NCBI GenBank assembly: GCA_028823485.1
Contig: JAPKBG010000002.1
Coordinates: 62,001-126,000 of the forward strand
DNA: 64,000 bases
From: Methylophilaceae bacterium
GTDB taxonomy: Bacteria > Pseudomonadota > Gammaproteobacteria > Burkholderiales > Methylophilaceae
Direction of reading: 5' to 3'
The translations under genes and the position numbers were made by a program. Positions 51,135 through 61,657 of this stretch are shown piece by piece. The number at the start of each line of letters is the position of its first letter. The stretch's first letter is position 1. The notes beneath the pieces were generated by a model, which was not told the origin of the DNA, searched no databases, and saw only the letters and a program-made list of their open reading frames with translations.

Positions 51135-51278
51135 ATTATGTCAGCCAGATAAACTATGAAAAACGATTATTAAGAATTAAGAAAGCCGCTTAACTGGGTT
51201 GTATGAAATTAGTTGACTAGATTGCAGTTGTCTGCACGAAATATCAATGCTAATATCAATTTCAACAGAGGGGAACTT

Positions 51279-53336
51279 ATGTATTTCGAATGTCCCTCCT
51301 TATTTTATATATATATATATAGGAATTTAGTAGTTATGAGAAACGCTAATATTAAAATATTAAAAAAAGCAGTGTACACAGCTTGCCTAACACTTGCATC
51401 CTCGAACATTTATGCAACGGATTTAAATATAACTTCACCCAGGACTACTGTGGCAATCTTCAGTGGAACTGAAAGTCATACCCTGGATATGGACGCCAAC
51501 TGGACTGTGGGCGCGAGTATTATGCTTTATATATCCGGAACAGCAATTAATTTTACAGGGGATATTGCCGCAGGGACCACAATGCAAAATACCAGTGGAT
51601 ATGGGATTTATGCACCCTCTATGACAGGTGATTTTATTTTAATCAACAATGGAACTACAACTTCAAACAAAAGCAATGTTTATATCCCAAGTTCTGATGT
51701 GGGTGATATTACAATTATCAATAACGCTGGGGCTACAATGGCCAACACAGGCGCCAGCTCTGAAGTATTGTATTTCCCCATGAGTGGTGCTCACAATGTA
51801 TCAATAACCAATGCAGGTACAATGACTGCGGTAGATGAAGTGCTTTACTTACCAGCTTATACGACTGATCTCGTTATAAATAATTCCGGAACCATGCAAG
51901 TCACAGGCACGGATGACCAAATTATGTACTTACTTCCCAATACATACAACATAACTAACTCAGGAGCCATGCAAGTCACTGGTGGTAGTGGTGATGGGCT
52001 TGATATTAGGCGTGGTTCAGGGACTCTAACCAATACCGGGCTGATAAAAGCCCTTGGTTCAGGCAAATACGATATTTTTAATACTTCGACTATGACACTG
52101 AATAATGATCAGGGGGGGTCTGATGCCCTTACTTTTAGTGGAGTACTGCCGACTAACTACAACATCATTATTAACAGTATGAGTGACTACGGTAAACTTG
52201 CTGTAACTTCTGGGACAGGAGCCACAACTTTTGGCATACATCCATCCTCCACGGCAACTTATGGACATACCTATAGCTCGGTATTGACTGGTGTTTCAGC
52301 AAGTAAACTAACAGCCACATCTGGAACGTATTCTCAAGGTGGTATAACATCTGGATTCACATTATCCTCCAGCGATGACAGTGCATGGGACTTGGTTTGG
52401 GGCGCCAATGTTACAGATACAAAATTGGCATTAAGAAAATACGCAAGATCTATTGGTGCGATATTCAGTCAATCAATTATTGCCTCAAATTATGCGCACA
52501 TGAATACTTATGACTGTAATGTATATGGGGAGGATGGGGCTTGCTTTTCTGTTGGATCAAGAACAACGCGTGTAGATGACCCCGACACGAATAGTACATC
52601 AGGTGTTTTAAATTTTGGACACAAGCTATCTTCAAGTTGGAGGTTGGGTGCCTTCATGGACCAAACTATCAATAACAGTGCTGCTTCGGGTATTAAAGTC
52701 GATAACAAAGGGCCGATGGTTGGATTAATGGCAGTTTGGAATCAAAATCCTGATACTAATGGGTTGCAATTGAGGCTTGGAAATACCTATCAAAGCAAAG
52801 ATGTAGGAATTACAAGAGAAATTATAGGTTCTGCAGAGCCTGGTAAAGGTAAAACAACCATTGAAACACAAAGTTACCTTGCTGAATTACAGTACAGATT
52901 TATGGTCAATGATAAAACGATGATTCAGCCTTATGCAGCAATAAGAAGAACTACCGTTGAACAAGATGGTTATACTGAAGAAGCTACTGTTGGAACGCCA
53001 TTAACTTTTGCAAAACTTGAGGATAAAACTTCGACAGTAATTGCTGGAATAAAGACTAGGCATAGATTAAAAAATATGACATATCTTAAAGGAGCCTTGG
53101 GTATAGAGCATGATGTAAGTCACACCAAACATAACATACGAGCTTCAGGTTTGGCTGGCTTAACAGACGAAAGTTTTAATAATGCTGAGGACAAAAATAG
53201 GGTCGTAGCTACTGTTGGCGTAGATCATTACTTATCAAAGAATAAAGTGATTTCTGCAAACCTTCACTATCAACAGTTAGGTTTTAAATCGACTGACTCG
53301 ACAAGCCTTTACCTTAATTACAATATCGGGTTCTAA
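51279..53336 (+). CDS. Autotransporter with beta-helix passenger and C-terminal barrel
   Basis: A large surface protein. The strong SD AGAGGGG precedes the ATG at 51279, giving 685 residues; a second ATG at 51336 begins a more standard signal peptide (KILKKAVYTACLTLASSNIYA, cleavage near IYA). Between the two starts, a (TA)8 run encodes FYIYIYR. The passenger (about residues 45-400) has repeats such as VINNSGTMQVTG and ITNSGAMQVTG, which form a beta helix. The last 270 residues are the type V barrel, ending SLYLNYNIGF with the terminal Phe needed for BAM insertion. It has no close functional assignment and may be an adhesin or cell-surface factor. The frame is intact, unlike its neighbours. 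Confidence 0.85.
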   Translation: MYFECPSLFYIYIYRNLVVMRNANIKILKKAVYTACLTLASSNIYATDLNITSPRTTVAIFSGTESHTLDMDANWTVGASIMLYISGTAINFTGDIAAGTTMQNTSGYGIYAPSMTGDFILINNGTTTSNKSNVYIPSSDVGDITIINNAGATMANTGASSEVLYFPMSGAHNVSITNAGTMTAVDEVLYLPAYTTDLVINNSGTMQVTGTDDQIMYLLPNTYNITNSGAMQVTGGSGDGLDIRRGSGTLTNTGLIKALGSGKYDIFNTSTMTLNNDQGGSDALTFSGVLPTNYNIIINSMSDYGKLAVTSGTGATTFGIHPSSTATYGHTYSSVLTGVSASKLTATSGTYSQGGITSGFTLSSSDDSAWDLVWGANVTDTKLALRKYARSIGAIFSQSIIASNYAHMNTYDCNVYGEDGACFSVGSRTTRVDDPDTNSTSGVLNFGHKLSSSWRLGAFMDQTINNSAASGIKVDNKGPMVGLMAVWNQNPDTNGLQLRLGNTYQSKDVGITREIIGSAEPGKGKTTIETQSYLAELQYRFMVNDKTMIQPYAAIRRTTVEQDGYTEEATVGTPLTFAKLEDKTSTVIAGIKTRHRLKNMTYLKGALGIEHDVSHTKHNIRASGLAGLTDESFNNAEDKNRVVATVGVDHYLSKNKVISANLHYQQLGFKSTDSTSLYLNYNIGF
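51306..51321 (+). repeat. (TA)8 dinucleotide tract in the 5' coding end of the autotransporter
   Basis: Eight uninterrupted TA units lie 27 nt inside the frame that starts at the well-placed ATG 51279. Gain or loss of a unit would shift that frame, while the downstream ATG at 51336 would be untouched. The tract could equally alter promoter or leader spacing. Confidence 0.9.
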
Positions 53337-53767
53337 TTATATAGCTTAGGGATGGGGCTGCTTACCTTGAAACAACTAACTATCTATGCTGACGGAGCGG
53401 GCTGTACCTCACTACATGCCCGTGTATGCCTCTAGGAAGCTCTTAACGGCATTTTAATTGAAATACATAGATACCCACCAATTTATTAAAACGTCCCATA
53501 CAGCCTTAAATAGATGCTGGTGGCGGTATACAATACCTTTAGTAACATACACTCCGTGAGTTAAAGAAAGTCTTTCCCATATAAATTGAGTTGATATATA
53601 TTGGTAATAACTGATGTCTAATTAGAATAACAAATCAAATGAGAGCACTACAAACGATAGGCTTGCGATGTAAGCTGGTATGTCTAGGTCTACTACAAGC
53701 ATAGATAAATGTCAGGAAATTACTAGATGAATCTCATTCTAAAGATTAAAAATAACAAGCTAATAAG
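53337..53767. other. Gene-free stretch of the element
   Basis: I see no gene in these 431 bp. Many stops occur in all frames, and the base composition is AT-rich. Part of it may be the lost 5' portion of the relaxase gene that resumes at 53768. Confidence 0.5.
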
Positions 53768-54004
53768 CCTTACGTGGCTTACTCTGTATTCAAATTCATT
53801 ACCGATTGTCTTAACTGGATAAAGAGAACCTTTGCTGGTGAGTTGCTATAGTTTGATGTACACCTGGACGAAAGGGAACCACATGCCCACGCGGTTATAT
53901 TGCCATTGATTGACGGCAAAATGCAGAGGCGCGACATGGTGGGCAGTACAGGCAATTTAATGCGACTGATAAGCAAGTTTCATCACGAGTTAAACAATAA
54001 TTGA
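53768..54004 (+). pseudogene. MobV/Pre-type relaxase remnant
   Basis: The frame encodes FKFITDCLNWIKRTFAGELL, an in-frame TAG at 53849-53851, then FDVHLDEREPHAHAVILPLI and DGKMQRRDMVGSTGNLMRL. The HLDExxPHxH motif is the metal-binding triad of Pre/Mob (MobV) relaxases, which nick plasmid or element DNA at oriT. Only about 80 residues remain of a protein normally well over 300, and the stop codon splits even these. It shows that the element, or one it recombined with, once could be mobilised. Confidence 0.8.
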
Positions 54005-54436
54005 GTTTTCGGAGCCCCTAAAGAAGCTAATTTTTTTTGTAAAAAAGGTAGTTTCTTTGGAACCTAAAGAGATTAATTTTGTCAATAATACACACGGACA
54101 CGCGAGCTAGTCACATCACATAAGTAAGAGCCAATAAAAGCATGAATTAGCAAAAATAATCAACGTCTCAACCGCCACATTGTGTTAAAATTTATGCCTA
54201 GTTAAACTTTATTTTAGCTAGCGCTGTAAGGGTTTGTGGGTGTATGGCGGTGCAAAAATACAGGTTTTTTTTCGCCTTACTACTGTTCTCTACCAACCGC
54301 CCTCATAAATTGCCTAAAAAAATGTATTTATTGACCCAATAAAAATGGTAAGCCAACAATAATAGGTATAAAAATAGGTATAAACGCAATATTAGAATTT
54401 ATAGAACTTAGTAAATACGAGGCTTACAAGGCGATA
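54005..54436. other. Right end of the element, no gene
   Basis: This 432-bp stretch has no credible gene. It contains the paired GGTATAAA motifs listed separately and ends at attR. Two similar GGAGCCCCTAAAGAAG / GGAACCTAAAGAGAT phrases near 54017 and 54058 form an imperfect short direct repeat. Confidence 0.5.
54365..54384 (+). repeat. Right pair of GGTATAAA motifs, probable integrase arm sites
   Basis: GGTATAAA at 54365 and 54377, the same 12-bp spacing as the left pair at 46101 and 46113, about 55 bp from attR. This repetition at both ends supports a recombinase-binding role. Confidence 0.6.
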
Positions 54437-54453
54437 TTCGAGTCTCTCCGTCG
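54437..54453 (+). repeat. attR core (direct repeat copy 2)
   Basis: Exact 17-bp copy of TTCGAGTCTCTCCGTCG from tRNA-Leu. The next bases read CACCA instead of GCACCA, so one G has been lost since insertion. It marks the right junction with the ancestral sequence before nuoA. Confidence 0.88.
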
Positions 54454-54619
54454 CACCATTAATGATTGTTGGTGTAAAGCTTGGTTTTAAGCTGAGTGAT
54501 TAAGTAATGAATTGAAGTGTAAAGTTAAAGCAGTTCAAAAGACTGCAAACTGATTAATGTGTAAAACTATTCACGTGTCAGGTTTTTATTTGATGTAAGA
54601 CAGCTAAGGGTTAGGACTT

Positions 54620-54976
54620 TTGCTAGAAAATTATTTTCCAATATTGATGTTCATTTTAGTGGGCTTAGGGGTCGGTATAGGGCCTCTCATTCTCGGTAAG
54701 CTTGTCTCTCCTCATAAGCCAGACGCTGAAAAAAACTCTCCTTACGAATGTGGCTTTGAAGCCTTTGAAGACGCGCGGATGAAATTTGATGTGCGCTACT
54801 ACCTTGTCGCCATTCTGTTTATCCTCTTTGATTTAGAAATCGCATTTTTATTCCCTTGGGCAGTTGTCTTGCCAGATATTGGCCTGTTTGGCTTTCTTGC
54901 CATGATGGTGTTCTTGTTTATTCTGGTTGTTGGCTTTATCTATGAGTGGAAAAAAGGCGCGCTAGAATGGGATTAA
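54620..54976 (+). CDS. nuoA: NADH-quinone oxidoreductase subunit A
   Basis: A small membrane subunit of complex I, 118 residues with three transmembrane helices (about 5-27, 62-80 and 88-108). The signature [20 protein letters not shown], with the conserved Cys-Gly in the loop, and [18 protein letters not shown] are intact. It lies at the junction of membrane and peripheral arms, near the quinone site. The start is TTG at 54620, with TTAGGA upstream. It is the first gene of the nuo operon, and its promoter must lie in the 160 bp between attR and the start; the insertion of the element may have changed upstream control. Confidence 0.94.
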   Translation: MLENYFPILMFILVGLGVGIGPLILGKLVSPHKPDAEKNSPYECGFEAFEDARMKFDVRYYLVAILFILFDLEIAFLFPWAVVLPDIGLFGFLAMMVFLFILVVGFIYEWKKGALEWD

Positions 54977-55032
54977 CAGCAAGCTGCGATTTCGGAATGA
55001 ATGAATTTAATTTTTTATTGGAACTCGTTTAA

Positions 55033-55509
55033 GTGAGTATCGAAGGCGTTTTAGAAAAAGGGTTTGTCACCACGTCACTGGATACGGTGATTAATTACAC
55101 GCGTACAGGTTCTATGTGGCCGATGACATTTGGCTTGGCTTGTTGTGCTGTTGAAATGATGCATGCAGGTGCAGCGCGATATGACCTTGACCGTTTTGGT
55201 ATTGTGTTTCGTCCCAGCCCACGTCAATCCGATGTGATGATTGTGGCAGGTACGCTGGTGAATAAAATGGCGCCTGCCTTGCGTAAAGTTTACGATCAGA
55301 TGGCAGAACCGCGTTGGGTGATTTCCATGGGGAGTTGCGCCAATGGTGGTGGTTATTACCATTACTCTTATGCGGTTGTACGAGGTTGTGATCGCATTGT
55401 ACCAGTCGATGTTTATGTGCCCGGTTGTCCGCCGACAGCAGAAGCCTTGTTGTTTGGCATTATTCAATTGCAGAAAAAAATCAAACGTACTAATACGATA
55501 GCGCGTTAA
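55033..55509 (+). CDS. nuoB: NADH-quinone oxidoreductase subunit B
   Basis: The peripheral-arm subunit carrying the terminal [4Fe-4S] cluster N2, 158 residues. Ligand cysteines appear as the tandem pair in [10 protein letters not shown], in [10 protein letters not shown] and in [12 protein letters not shown]. It passes electrons to ubiquinone at the junction with NuoD and NuoH. The start is GTG at 55033, matching the usual MSIEGVL N-terminus. It follows nuoA by 56 nt and precedes nuoC by 25 nt. Confidence 0.96.
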   Translation: MSIEGVLEKGFVTTSLDTVINYTRTGSMWPMTFGLACCAVEMMHAGAARYDLDRFGIVFRPSPRQSDVMIVAGTLVNKMAPALRKVYDQMAEPRWVISMGSCANGGGYYHYSYAVVRGCDRIVPVDVYVPGCPPTAEALLFGIIQLQKKIKRTNTIAR

Positions 55510-55534
55510 AAAAAGACCGTTAAATATAGATTAT

Positions 55535-56128
55535 ATGACACCTAGAATAGAAGCATTATCAGCACAATTAAAGTTGGCCTTAAATGCAGGGTTGGTTAAG
55601 TTAACTGAAGATTTGAATGAGCTGACCATTGAGTGTAAAGCCGAAGACTTTATTGAAGTTTGTATTAAGTTGCGCGATCACGGTGAGTTGAAGTTTGAGC
55701 AGTTAATTGACTTGTGCGGTGTTGACTACAGTGAATATAACGACGGCTTGTGGGAAGGTCCGCGCTATGCTGTGGTATTACACTTGTTATCGGTTTCTTT
55801 AAATCAGCGTGTGCGCTTACGTGTGTTTGCGACCGATGATCATTTTCCAGTATTGCCTACTTTGATCGATGTATGGCCGGTGGCGAATTGGTTTGAACGT
55901 GAAGCGTTTGATTTGTTTGGCATTATGTTCGAAAACCATCCTGACTTACGTCGCATTCTGACTGACTATGGCTTTGTTGGGCATCCGTTCCGTAAAGACT
56001 TCCCGATGATTGGTAATGTAGAAATGCGTTATGACCCTGAACAACGGCGTGTTGTGTATCAGCCTGTTTCGATTGAGCTGCGCAACAATGTGCCGCGTGT
56101 GATTCGTGATGAAGGGCGGCACTCCTAA
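55535..56128 (+). CDS. nuoC: NADH-quinone oxidoreductase subunit C
   Basis: A peripheral-arm subunit of 197 residues without a cofactor. The conserved [55 protein letters not shown] and [15 protein letters not shown] blocks are complete. It is a separate chain, not fused to NuoD as in E. coli, which agrees with betaproteobacterial operons. Its stop and the nuoD ATG overlap by one base. Confidence 0.96.
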   Translation: MTPRIEALSAQLKLALNAGLVKLTEDLNELTIECKAEDFIEVCIKLRDHGELKFEQLIDLCGVDYSEYNDGLWEGPRYAVVLHLLSVSLNQRVRLRVFATDDHFPVLPTLIDVWPVANWFEREAFDLFGIMFENHPDLRRILTDYGFVGHPFRKDFPMIGNVEMRYDPEQRRVVYQPVSIELRNNVPRVIRDEGRHS

Positions 56129-57381
56129 TGGCAGAGATTCATAATTACACGATGAACTTTGGTCCGCAGCATCCTGCGGCGCATGGTGTGCTACGCTTGG
56201 TTCTTGAGCTGGATGGTGAAGTCATTCAGCGCGCAGATCCGCATATTGGTTTGTTGCATCGTGGAACAGAAAAGTTAGCCGAGAATCGTACTTACCTACA
56301 ATCTATACCTTATATGGATAGACTCGATTATGTATCGATGATGTCGAATGAGCACGCGTATGTGATGACGATTGAGAAGATGCTCGGATTAGAAGTGCCA
56401 ATTCGTGCGCAATATATCCGTGTCATGTTTGATGAGATTACCCGCATTCTGAATCACTTGCTTTGGATTGGTGCGCATGGAATTGATTTGGGTGCGATGA
56501 CGATGTTTATCTACGCCTTCCGTGAGCGTGAAGATTTGTTCGATATTTATGAGGCAGTATCTGGTGCGCGTATGCATGCGGCTTACTACCGTCCAGGAGG
56601 TGTCTATCGTGATTTGCCGGATAAAATGCCGCAACACGAAACAACCAAATTCCGTAGTAAAGCACAAATTAATAAACTCAATGAAAACCGCCAAGGTTCG
56701 CTATTAGACTTTATTGAAGACTTTACTAATCGCTTTCCTAGGCATGTGGATGAGTATGAAACACTGTTAACAGATAACCGTATTTGGAAACAGCGCACGG
56801 TTGGCATTGGTGTGGTTTCGCCAGAGCGTGCATTAGCGCTAGGCTTTACTGGCCCGATGTTGCGTGGTTCAGGTGTTGAGTGGGATCTACGCCGTAAACA
56901 ACCTTATGAAGTTTACGATAAGCTTGATTTTGATATTCCAGTCGGTGTGAACGGCGATAGCTATGACCGTTATTTGGTACGGATGGAAGAGTTCCGCCAA
57001 TCGAACCGCATTATTAAGCAATGTGTAGATTGGTTGCGCAAGAACCCAGGCCCAGTGATTACGAGTGATAACAAAATCGCACCACCAAACCGTGAAGGCA
57101 TGAAAACCAACATGGAAGACATGATCCATCACTTTAAACTGTTTACAGAAGGTTTTCATGTGCCAGTAGGCGAGGCTTATGCGGCCGTGGAACACCCTAA
57201 AGGTGAGTTTGGTATTTACATGATTTCAGATGGGGCGAATAAGCCTTATCGTTTAAAGATTAGAGCGCCAGGTTTTGCACATATTTCTGCGATGGATGAA
57301 ATGGTGCGCGGTCATATGTTGGCTGATTTGGTCGCGGTGATTGGTACACAAGATATTGTTTTCGGTGAAATTGATCGCTAA
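56128..57381 (+). CDS. nuoD: NADH-quinone oxidoreductase subunit D
   Basis: The 49-kDa-type subunit of 417 residues, forming most of the quinone-binding cavity with Nuo[20 protein letters not shown] is the conserved N-terminal loop with the His that contacts quinone, and [16 protein letters not shown] and [17 protein letters not shown] follow. The C-terminal [19 protein letters not shown](I)DR is intact. It evolved from hydrogenase large subunits but lacks the nickel cysteines. nuoE follows after 44 nt. Confidence 0.97.
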   Translation: MAEIHNYTMNFGPQHPAAHGVLRLVLELDGEVIQRADPHIGLLHRGTEKLAENRTYLQSIPYMDRLDYVSMMSNEHAYVMTIEKMLGLEVPIRAQYIRVMFDEITRILNHLLWIGAHGIDLGAMTMFIYAFREREDLFDIYEAVSGARMHAAYYRPGGVYRDLPDKMPQHETTKFRSKAQINKLNENRQGSLLDFIEDFTNRFPRHVDEYETLLTDNRIWKQRTVGIGVVSPERALALGFTGPMLRGSGVEWDLRRKQPYEVYDKLDFDIPVGVNGDSYDRYLVRMEEFRQSNRIIKQCVDWLRKNPGPVITSDNKIAPPNREGMKTNMEDMIHHFKLFTEGFHVPVGEAYAAVEHPKGEFGIYMISDGANKPYRLKIRAPGFAHISAMDEMVRGHMLADLVAVIGTQDIVFGEIDR

Positions 57382-57425
57382 ACAGCTTGATTAATATAGA
57401 TAATTTTAAAATTGAGATTTAAGGC

Positions 57426-57899
57426 ATGTTAAGCGAAGAAGCCATAAAGAAAATCGATTACGAGCTCACAAAGTATCCTGATGACAAACGTCAGGCGGCG
57501 GTGATGTCTGCATTGCGTATTGCGCAATCGGAGAATGGCTGGTTGTCACCCGAATGCATCAGTGATATTGCAGGTTACTTGGGGATTCCTAAAATTGCAG
57601 CGCTCGAAGTGGCTACTTTTTACAATATGTATGACTTAGAACCTGTCGGCAAACACAAAATTACCGTGTGTACGAATATTTCTTGTATGTTACGTGATAG
57701 CGATGCCATTGTTGATCATTTGCAAGAGAAGTTGGGTATTGGCTTTAATGAAGTGACTGAAGACGGTAAATTCTGCCTTAAAGAGGGTGAGTGCATGGGC
57801 GCCTGTGGTGGCGCACCGTTGATGAGCGTTAATAATACCAAAATGCATGAGTTTTTAACCCCTGAAAAAGTGGATGCTATTTTGAAGGAGCTGAAATAA
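57426..57899 (+). CDS. nuoE: NADH-quinone oxidoreductase subunit E
   Basis: The thioredoxin-like 24-kDa-type subunit, 157 residues, carrying [2Fe-2S] cluster N1a. Ligands are in [11 protein letters not shown] and [17 protein letters not shown]. The N-terminal helical part ([20 protein letters not shown]) is normal. It pairs with NuoF in the NADH-oxidising tip. Its stop codon TAA and the nuoF ATG overlap by one base (TAATG), indicating translational coupling. Confidence 0.96.
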   Translation: MLSEEAIKKIDYELTKYPDDKRQAAVMSALRIAQSENGWLSPECISDIAGYLGIPKIAALEVATFYNMYDLEPVGKHKITVCTNISCMLRDSDAIVDHLQEKLGIGFNEVTEDGKFCLKEGECMGACGGAPLMSVNNTKMHEFLTPEKVDAILKELK

Positions 57900-59218
57900 T
57901 GGCTGCTGCAAAAGTAGTGAATCCAGTGATGACAGACTTAAAGGGTCAGACCCTAGTCACGCTGCGCACACTAAAAGAAAAAAATCCAGCTTCATTAGCA
58001 ACATACGAAAACTTGGGTGGCTATGCGGAATTAAAGCGTATTGTGACGGAAAAAGTAAAAGCGATTGATATTATCAATCAGGTCAAAGTGTCTGGTTTGC
58101 GTGGTCGCGGCGGGGCAGGTTTCCCAACAGGGCTTAAGTGGAGCTTTATGCCACGTTACTTCGATGGTACTAAATATTTGGTCTGTAATAGCGACGAAGG
58201 TGAGCCAGGTACATTTAAAGACAGAGATATTATCCGTTACAACCCGCATCAGTTGATTGAAGGTATGGCGATTGCCGCCTATACTTTAGGTGCAGGCGTT
58301 GGGTACAACTATATCCATGGTGAAATTTGGGCTGAATACGAGATTTTTGAGGCAGCCTTACAGGAAGCTAGGGATGCAGGCTATATAGGTGAAAATCTAT
58401 TTGGTACTAATTTCAGATTTAACTTGTATGCAGTGCATGGTTATGGCGCGTATATTTGTGGCGAAGAAACAGCATTAATCGAATCGATTGAAGGCAAAAA
58501 AGGCCAGCCAAGATTTAAACCGCCTTTCCCGGCCAGTTATGGCGTGTTTGGCAAGCCAACGAACGTCAATAATACGGAAAGTTTTGCCAGTATTCCTTGG
58601 ATTTTACAACATGGTGGTCAAGCGTTTGCTAATTTAGGCGTTGCAGGTTCAGGCGGCAGTAAATTGTTCTCAGTATCCGGACATGTAGAAAAGCCAGGTA
58701 ATTATGAAGTGAATATGGGCATGCCATTTACTGAGCTGTTGGCAATGGCAGGCGGCATCTGGAAAGGCCGGAATCTGAAAGCAGTTATCCCTGGAGGCCC
58801 TTCGACTGCAGTGATGCCAGCGGCAGCAATTTTAGAAGCGACAATGGATTACAACGGTTTAGGAAAAGCAGGCTCTAGCTTGGGCGCTGGCTCCATGATA
58901 GTGATGGATGAGACCACATGTATGGTGAAAGCGCTTAAGCGTTTGAGCTATTTCTTTTATGAAGAAAGCTGTGGTCAATGTACGCCTTGTCGTGAAGGCA
59001 CTGGCTGGGTATACCGCGTGATTAAGCGTATTACTGATGGTGAAGGCAAGATGGAAGATTTGGATTTGCTCACGGATATCAGTAACAATATTTCAGGCCG
59101 CACTATTTGTGCACTTGGCGATGCGGCAGCAACGCCTGTCTTGAGTTTTATTAAGCATTTTCGTCCAGAGTTTGAATACTACATTCAGTATGGCAAAAGT
59201 ATGATTGATGGTAAATAG
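57899..59218 (+). CDS. nuoF: NADH-quinone oxidoreductase subunit F
   Basis: The NADH-oxidising subunit of 439 residues binding FMN and [4Fe-4S] cluster N3. NADH/FMN site [31 protein letters not shown] and [13 protein letters not shown]-like [16 protein letters not shown] are present. Cluster ligands are in [15 protein letters not shown] plus the later Cys of [14 protein letters not shown]. nuoG begins 3 nt after the stop. Length is normal for the family. Confidence 0.97.
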   Translation: MAAAKVVNPVMTDLKGQTLVTLRTLKEKNPASLATYENLGGYAELKRIVTEKVKAIDIINQVKVSGLRGRGGAGFPTGLKWSFMPRYFDGTKYLVCNSDEGEPGTFKDRDIIRYNPHQLIEGMAIAAYTLGAGVGYNYIHGEIWAEYEIFEAALQEARDAGYIGENLFGTNFRFNLYAVHGYGAYICGEETALIESIEGKKGQPRFKPPFPASYGVFGKPTNVNNTESFASIPWILQHGGQAFANLGVAGSGGSKLFSVSGHVEKPGNYEVNMGMPFTELLAMAGGIWKGRNLKAVIPGGPSTAVMPAAAILEATMDYNGLGKAGSSLGAGSMIVMDETTCMVKALKRLSYFFYEESCGQCTPCREGTGWVYRVIKRITDGEGKMEDLDLLTDISNNISGRTICALGDAAATPVLSFIKHFRPEFEYYIQYGKSMIDGK

Positions 59219-59221
59219 CAT

Positions 59222-61657
59222 ATGTTAAAAATTGAAATTGATGGCAAGCCGGTAGAAGTCGACCACGGGACGACCATTATCGACGCCGCTGATAAGCTAG
59301 GCGTTACAATACCGCGTTTCTGCTACCACAAAAAATTATCAGTCGCGGCCAATTGCCGTATGTGTTTGGTGGAAGTTGAAAAGTTTGGCAAACCATTGCC
59401 CGCCTGTGCAACGCCAGTAGCCGAGGGCATGAAAATCTTTACACGCAGTAAGGCTGCAGTTGAAGCCCAGCAAAGTGTAATGGAATTCTTACTCATTAAC
59501 CATCCTTTGGATTGCCCAATTTGCGATCAGGGTGGTGAATGTGATTTGCAAGATATTGCTGTTGCTTACGGTACAAGCGGCTCACGCTATACTGAACAAA
59601 AGCGTGTCGTCTTTAATAAAAATATCGGTCCTTTAATTAGCACAGATATGACACGTTGCATTCAATGTACACGCTGTGTACGATTCCTCAAGGAAGTTGG
59701 CGGCATGCAGGAGCTTGGCATGGTTGGTCGTGGTGAGCATGCAGAGATTACGGCTTATGTCGATCAAAGTGTGAACTCGGAACTGTCAGGCAATATCATT
59801 GATTTATGTCCAGTTGGCGCGTTAACCAACAAACCATTTAGATACTCAGCTAGAAGCTGGGAGTTGGTTCGTCGTCCATCGATTGCACCGCATGATAGCT
59901 TAGGCTCTCATATTGAAGTGCATGTGAAAAACGACAAAGTCATGCGTGTATTACCGCGTGAAAAAGAAAGTATTAATGAGTGCTGGTTGTCAGATCGTGA
60001 TCGTTATTCTTATGAAGGTTTAAATAGCCCCGACCGTCTTAAAGTGCCGATGATTAAGCATGGTGATGAGTGGCAAGAAACGGACTGGAAAACAGCGTTA
60101 GAGTTCGCTGCTAGTCAAATCAAAGATATTACCAATGAACATGGTAGTGACGCACTGGGTGCATTGGTTTCGCCGAATAGCACTATGGAAGAAGGCTATT
60201 TAATCAAAGAGTTAGTGCATGGTTTAGGTTGTGGGAATGTTGATTATCGTTTGCGCCAAACAGACTTTAGGTTAGATGGTAAGCGTGTTGGCACCCCATG
60301 GATGGGTTGTAATATTGACGAGTTAGAAAACCTGGATCGCATTTTGGTGATTGGATCTAACTTAAGAAATGAACATCCGTTGCTAGCGCAGCGCTTCCGT
60401 AAAGCGGTCGCCAATGGTGCGGAACTGTCGATTATTAGCCCACTGGATAATAATCCTTTAATGGATATCGCCCATAAAATTATTTGTACGCCAAATGATA
60501 TTGTGAATGTGCTGGCTCAGATATTAAAATCAATGTCACAGTTACAACGCTTATCTTTATGTTTGCCAACATCTCTCAGCGAGTTGTTAGAACAGATTCG
60601 TGTGCGTCCTAATACAGAAGCTATGGCTGAAAGCTTGGCTGGCTTAGGCAAGAGCTTTAACTTAATTGCGCCTAGGGTTGGTATTTTCTTAGGCAATATG
60701 GCTCTAAGCGCACCAAGGTTTACTGAAATGTATAGTTTGGCAGAAGCCATTGGAGGCGTTTCTGGTGCAAAAGGCGGTATTTTACCTGCAGCAGCGAACA
60801 GCACAGGGATGCACTTGGTTGGCGTCATGCCTACTGCGACAGGCATGCATGCGAGAGCGATGTTAGAAGTGCCTCGCAAAGCTTATTTATTGCTCAATAT
60901 TGAGCCTGAATTAGATTGTCAGCATGCTGCTTTAGCAAGCGCAGCGATGAAGCAGGCGGAATGTGTTGTGGCACTCACCGCTTATAAATCCAAAGCTTTA
61001 GACAATGCTAACGTGTTGTTACCGATTGCCCCATTTACTGAGACCTCTGGTACCTTTATGAGCATGGAAGGCCGTATTCAAAGCTTTAAAGCTGTGGTCA
61101 AACCATTTGGTGAGTGCCGCCCAGCCTGGAAAGTATTGCGCGTACTGGCTAATACTTTAGGCTTGCACGGGTTTGATTTTGAAAGCAGTGAAGATGTTAA
61201 AAATAAGATTTTTAATGGTGAAAAACCTTCTGACTTTGCAAGAAGTCGCTTAAATAACAATATGAAAGAGTTGGTTGATATTGAGGCGAAAATTAAGTCT
61301 CATGGATTGCAGCGTGTTGGCGAAGTGCCACAGTATGAAGCAGACCCTATCGTGCGTCGATCCGAGCCTTTAAGAAAAACCAAGTACAACATTAAACGTC
61401 TTGTTCGTTTACACCCTGATGAGATGCGTGCTTATAGTTTAGTTGAAGGTGACCTTGTATTGGTTAAACAAGATCAAGGCAGCACCATTTTACCTGTGAG
61501 GCCTGATATTCATGTTGCGCCTGGTTGTGTGCGGGTTGCAGCAGCGCATGAAGATACGCTTGGGTTGGGCGATTTGATGGGCGATATTTCCATTGAAAAA
61601 ATAACTGCAGAGCAGGTTGCAGCGATTAAAGCCAAAGAAACGGAAGCGCAAAACTAA
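59222..61657 (+). CDS. nuoG: NADH-quinone oxidoreductase subunit G
   Basis: The largest peripheral subunit, 811 residues, wiring several iron-sulfur clusters. N-terminal ligands: [19 protein letters not shown] (N1b), [18 protein letters not shown] (His-Cys3 cluster N5), and [10 protein letters not shown] plus [15 protein letters not shown] (N4). A molybdopterin-oxidoreductase-like domain follows (about 220-800) without an active cofactor. The extra N7 cluster motif seen in E. coli is not obvious. The stop and nuoH ATG overlap by one base. Confidence 0.96.
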   Translation: MLKIEIDGKPVEVDHGTTIIDAADKLGVTIPRFCYHKKLSVAANCRMCLVEVEKFGKPLPACATPVAEGMKIFTRSKAAVEAQQSVMEFLLINHPLDCPICDQGGECDLQDIAVAYGTSGSRYTEQKRVVFNKNIGPLISTDMTRCIQCTRCVRFLKEVGGMQELGMVGRGEHAEITAYVDQSVNSELSGNIIDLCPVGALTNKPFRYSARSWELVRRPSIAPHDSLGSHIEVHVKNDKVMRVLPREKESINECWLSDRDRYSYEGLNSPDRLKVPMIKHGDEWQETDWKTALEFAASQIKDITNEHGSDALGALVSPNSTMEEGYLIKELVHGLGCGNVDYRLRQTDFRLDGKRVGTPWMGCNIDELENLDRILVIGSNLRNEHPLLAQRFRKAVANGAELSIISPLDNNPLMDIAHKIICTPNDIVNVLAQILKSMSQLQRLSLCLPTSLSELLEQIRVRPNTEAMAESLAGLGKSFNLIAPRVGIFLGNMALSAPRFTEMYSLAEAIGGVSGAKGGILPAAANSTGMHLVGVMPTATGMHARAMLEVPRKAYLLLNIEPELDCQHAALASAAMKQAECVVALTAYKSKALDNANVLLPIAPFTETSGTFMSMEGRIQSFKAVVKPFGECRPAWKVLRVLANTLGLHGFDFESSEDVKNKIFNGEKPSDFARSRLNNNMKELVDIEAKIKSHGLQRVGEVPQYEADPIVRRSEPLRKTKYNIKRLVRLHPDEMRAYSLVEGDLVLVKQDQGSTILPVRPDIHVAPGCVRVAAAHEDTLGLGDLMGDISIEKITAEQVAAIKAKETEAQN

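Larger units (their letters stand above)
45982..54453 (+). mobile_element. Integrative element in tRNA-Leu(GAG), about 8.5 kb
   Basis: The element lies between tRNA-Leu and nuoA. It is bounded by a 17-bp direct repeat of the tRNA 3' end (45965-45981 and 54437-54453). It carries a P4-type integrase next to the tRNA, an AlpA-like regulator, a DUF1376-like replication protein, a conserved small STG-motif protein, an autotransporter, and a MobV/Pre relaxase remnant. Much of the rest is AT-rich and gene-free. There are no conjugation genes and no phage structural genes, so it was probably a mobilisable or satellite-type element that is now partly decayed. Confidence 0.9.

Noticed and set aside
51857-52708. 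Several minus-strand ORFs within the autotransporter
   Set aside because: They follow from the Ser/Thr/Gly-rich codons of the passenger repeats and have no start signals or known domains.
53779-53976. Minus-strand 65-codon ORF
   Set aside because: It is the shadow of the relaxase remnant, whose HLDExxPHxH motif lies on the plus strand.
55075-58256. Long antisense ORFs in the nuo operon
   Set aside because: All lie opposite highly conserved complex I genes and lack any coding evidence of their own.
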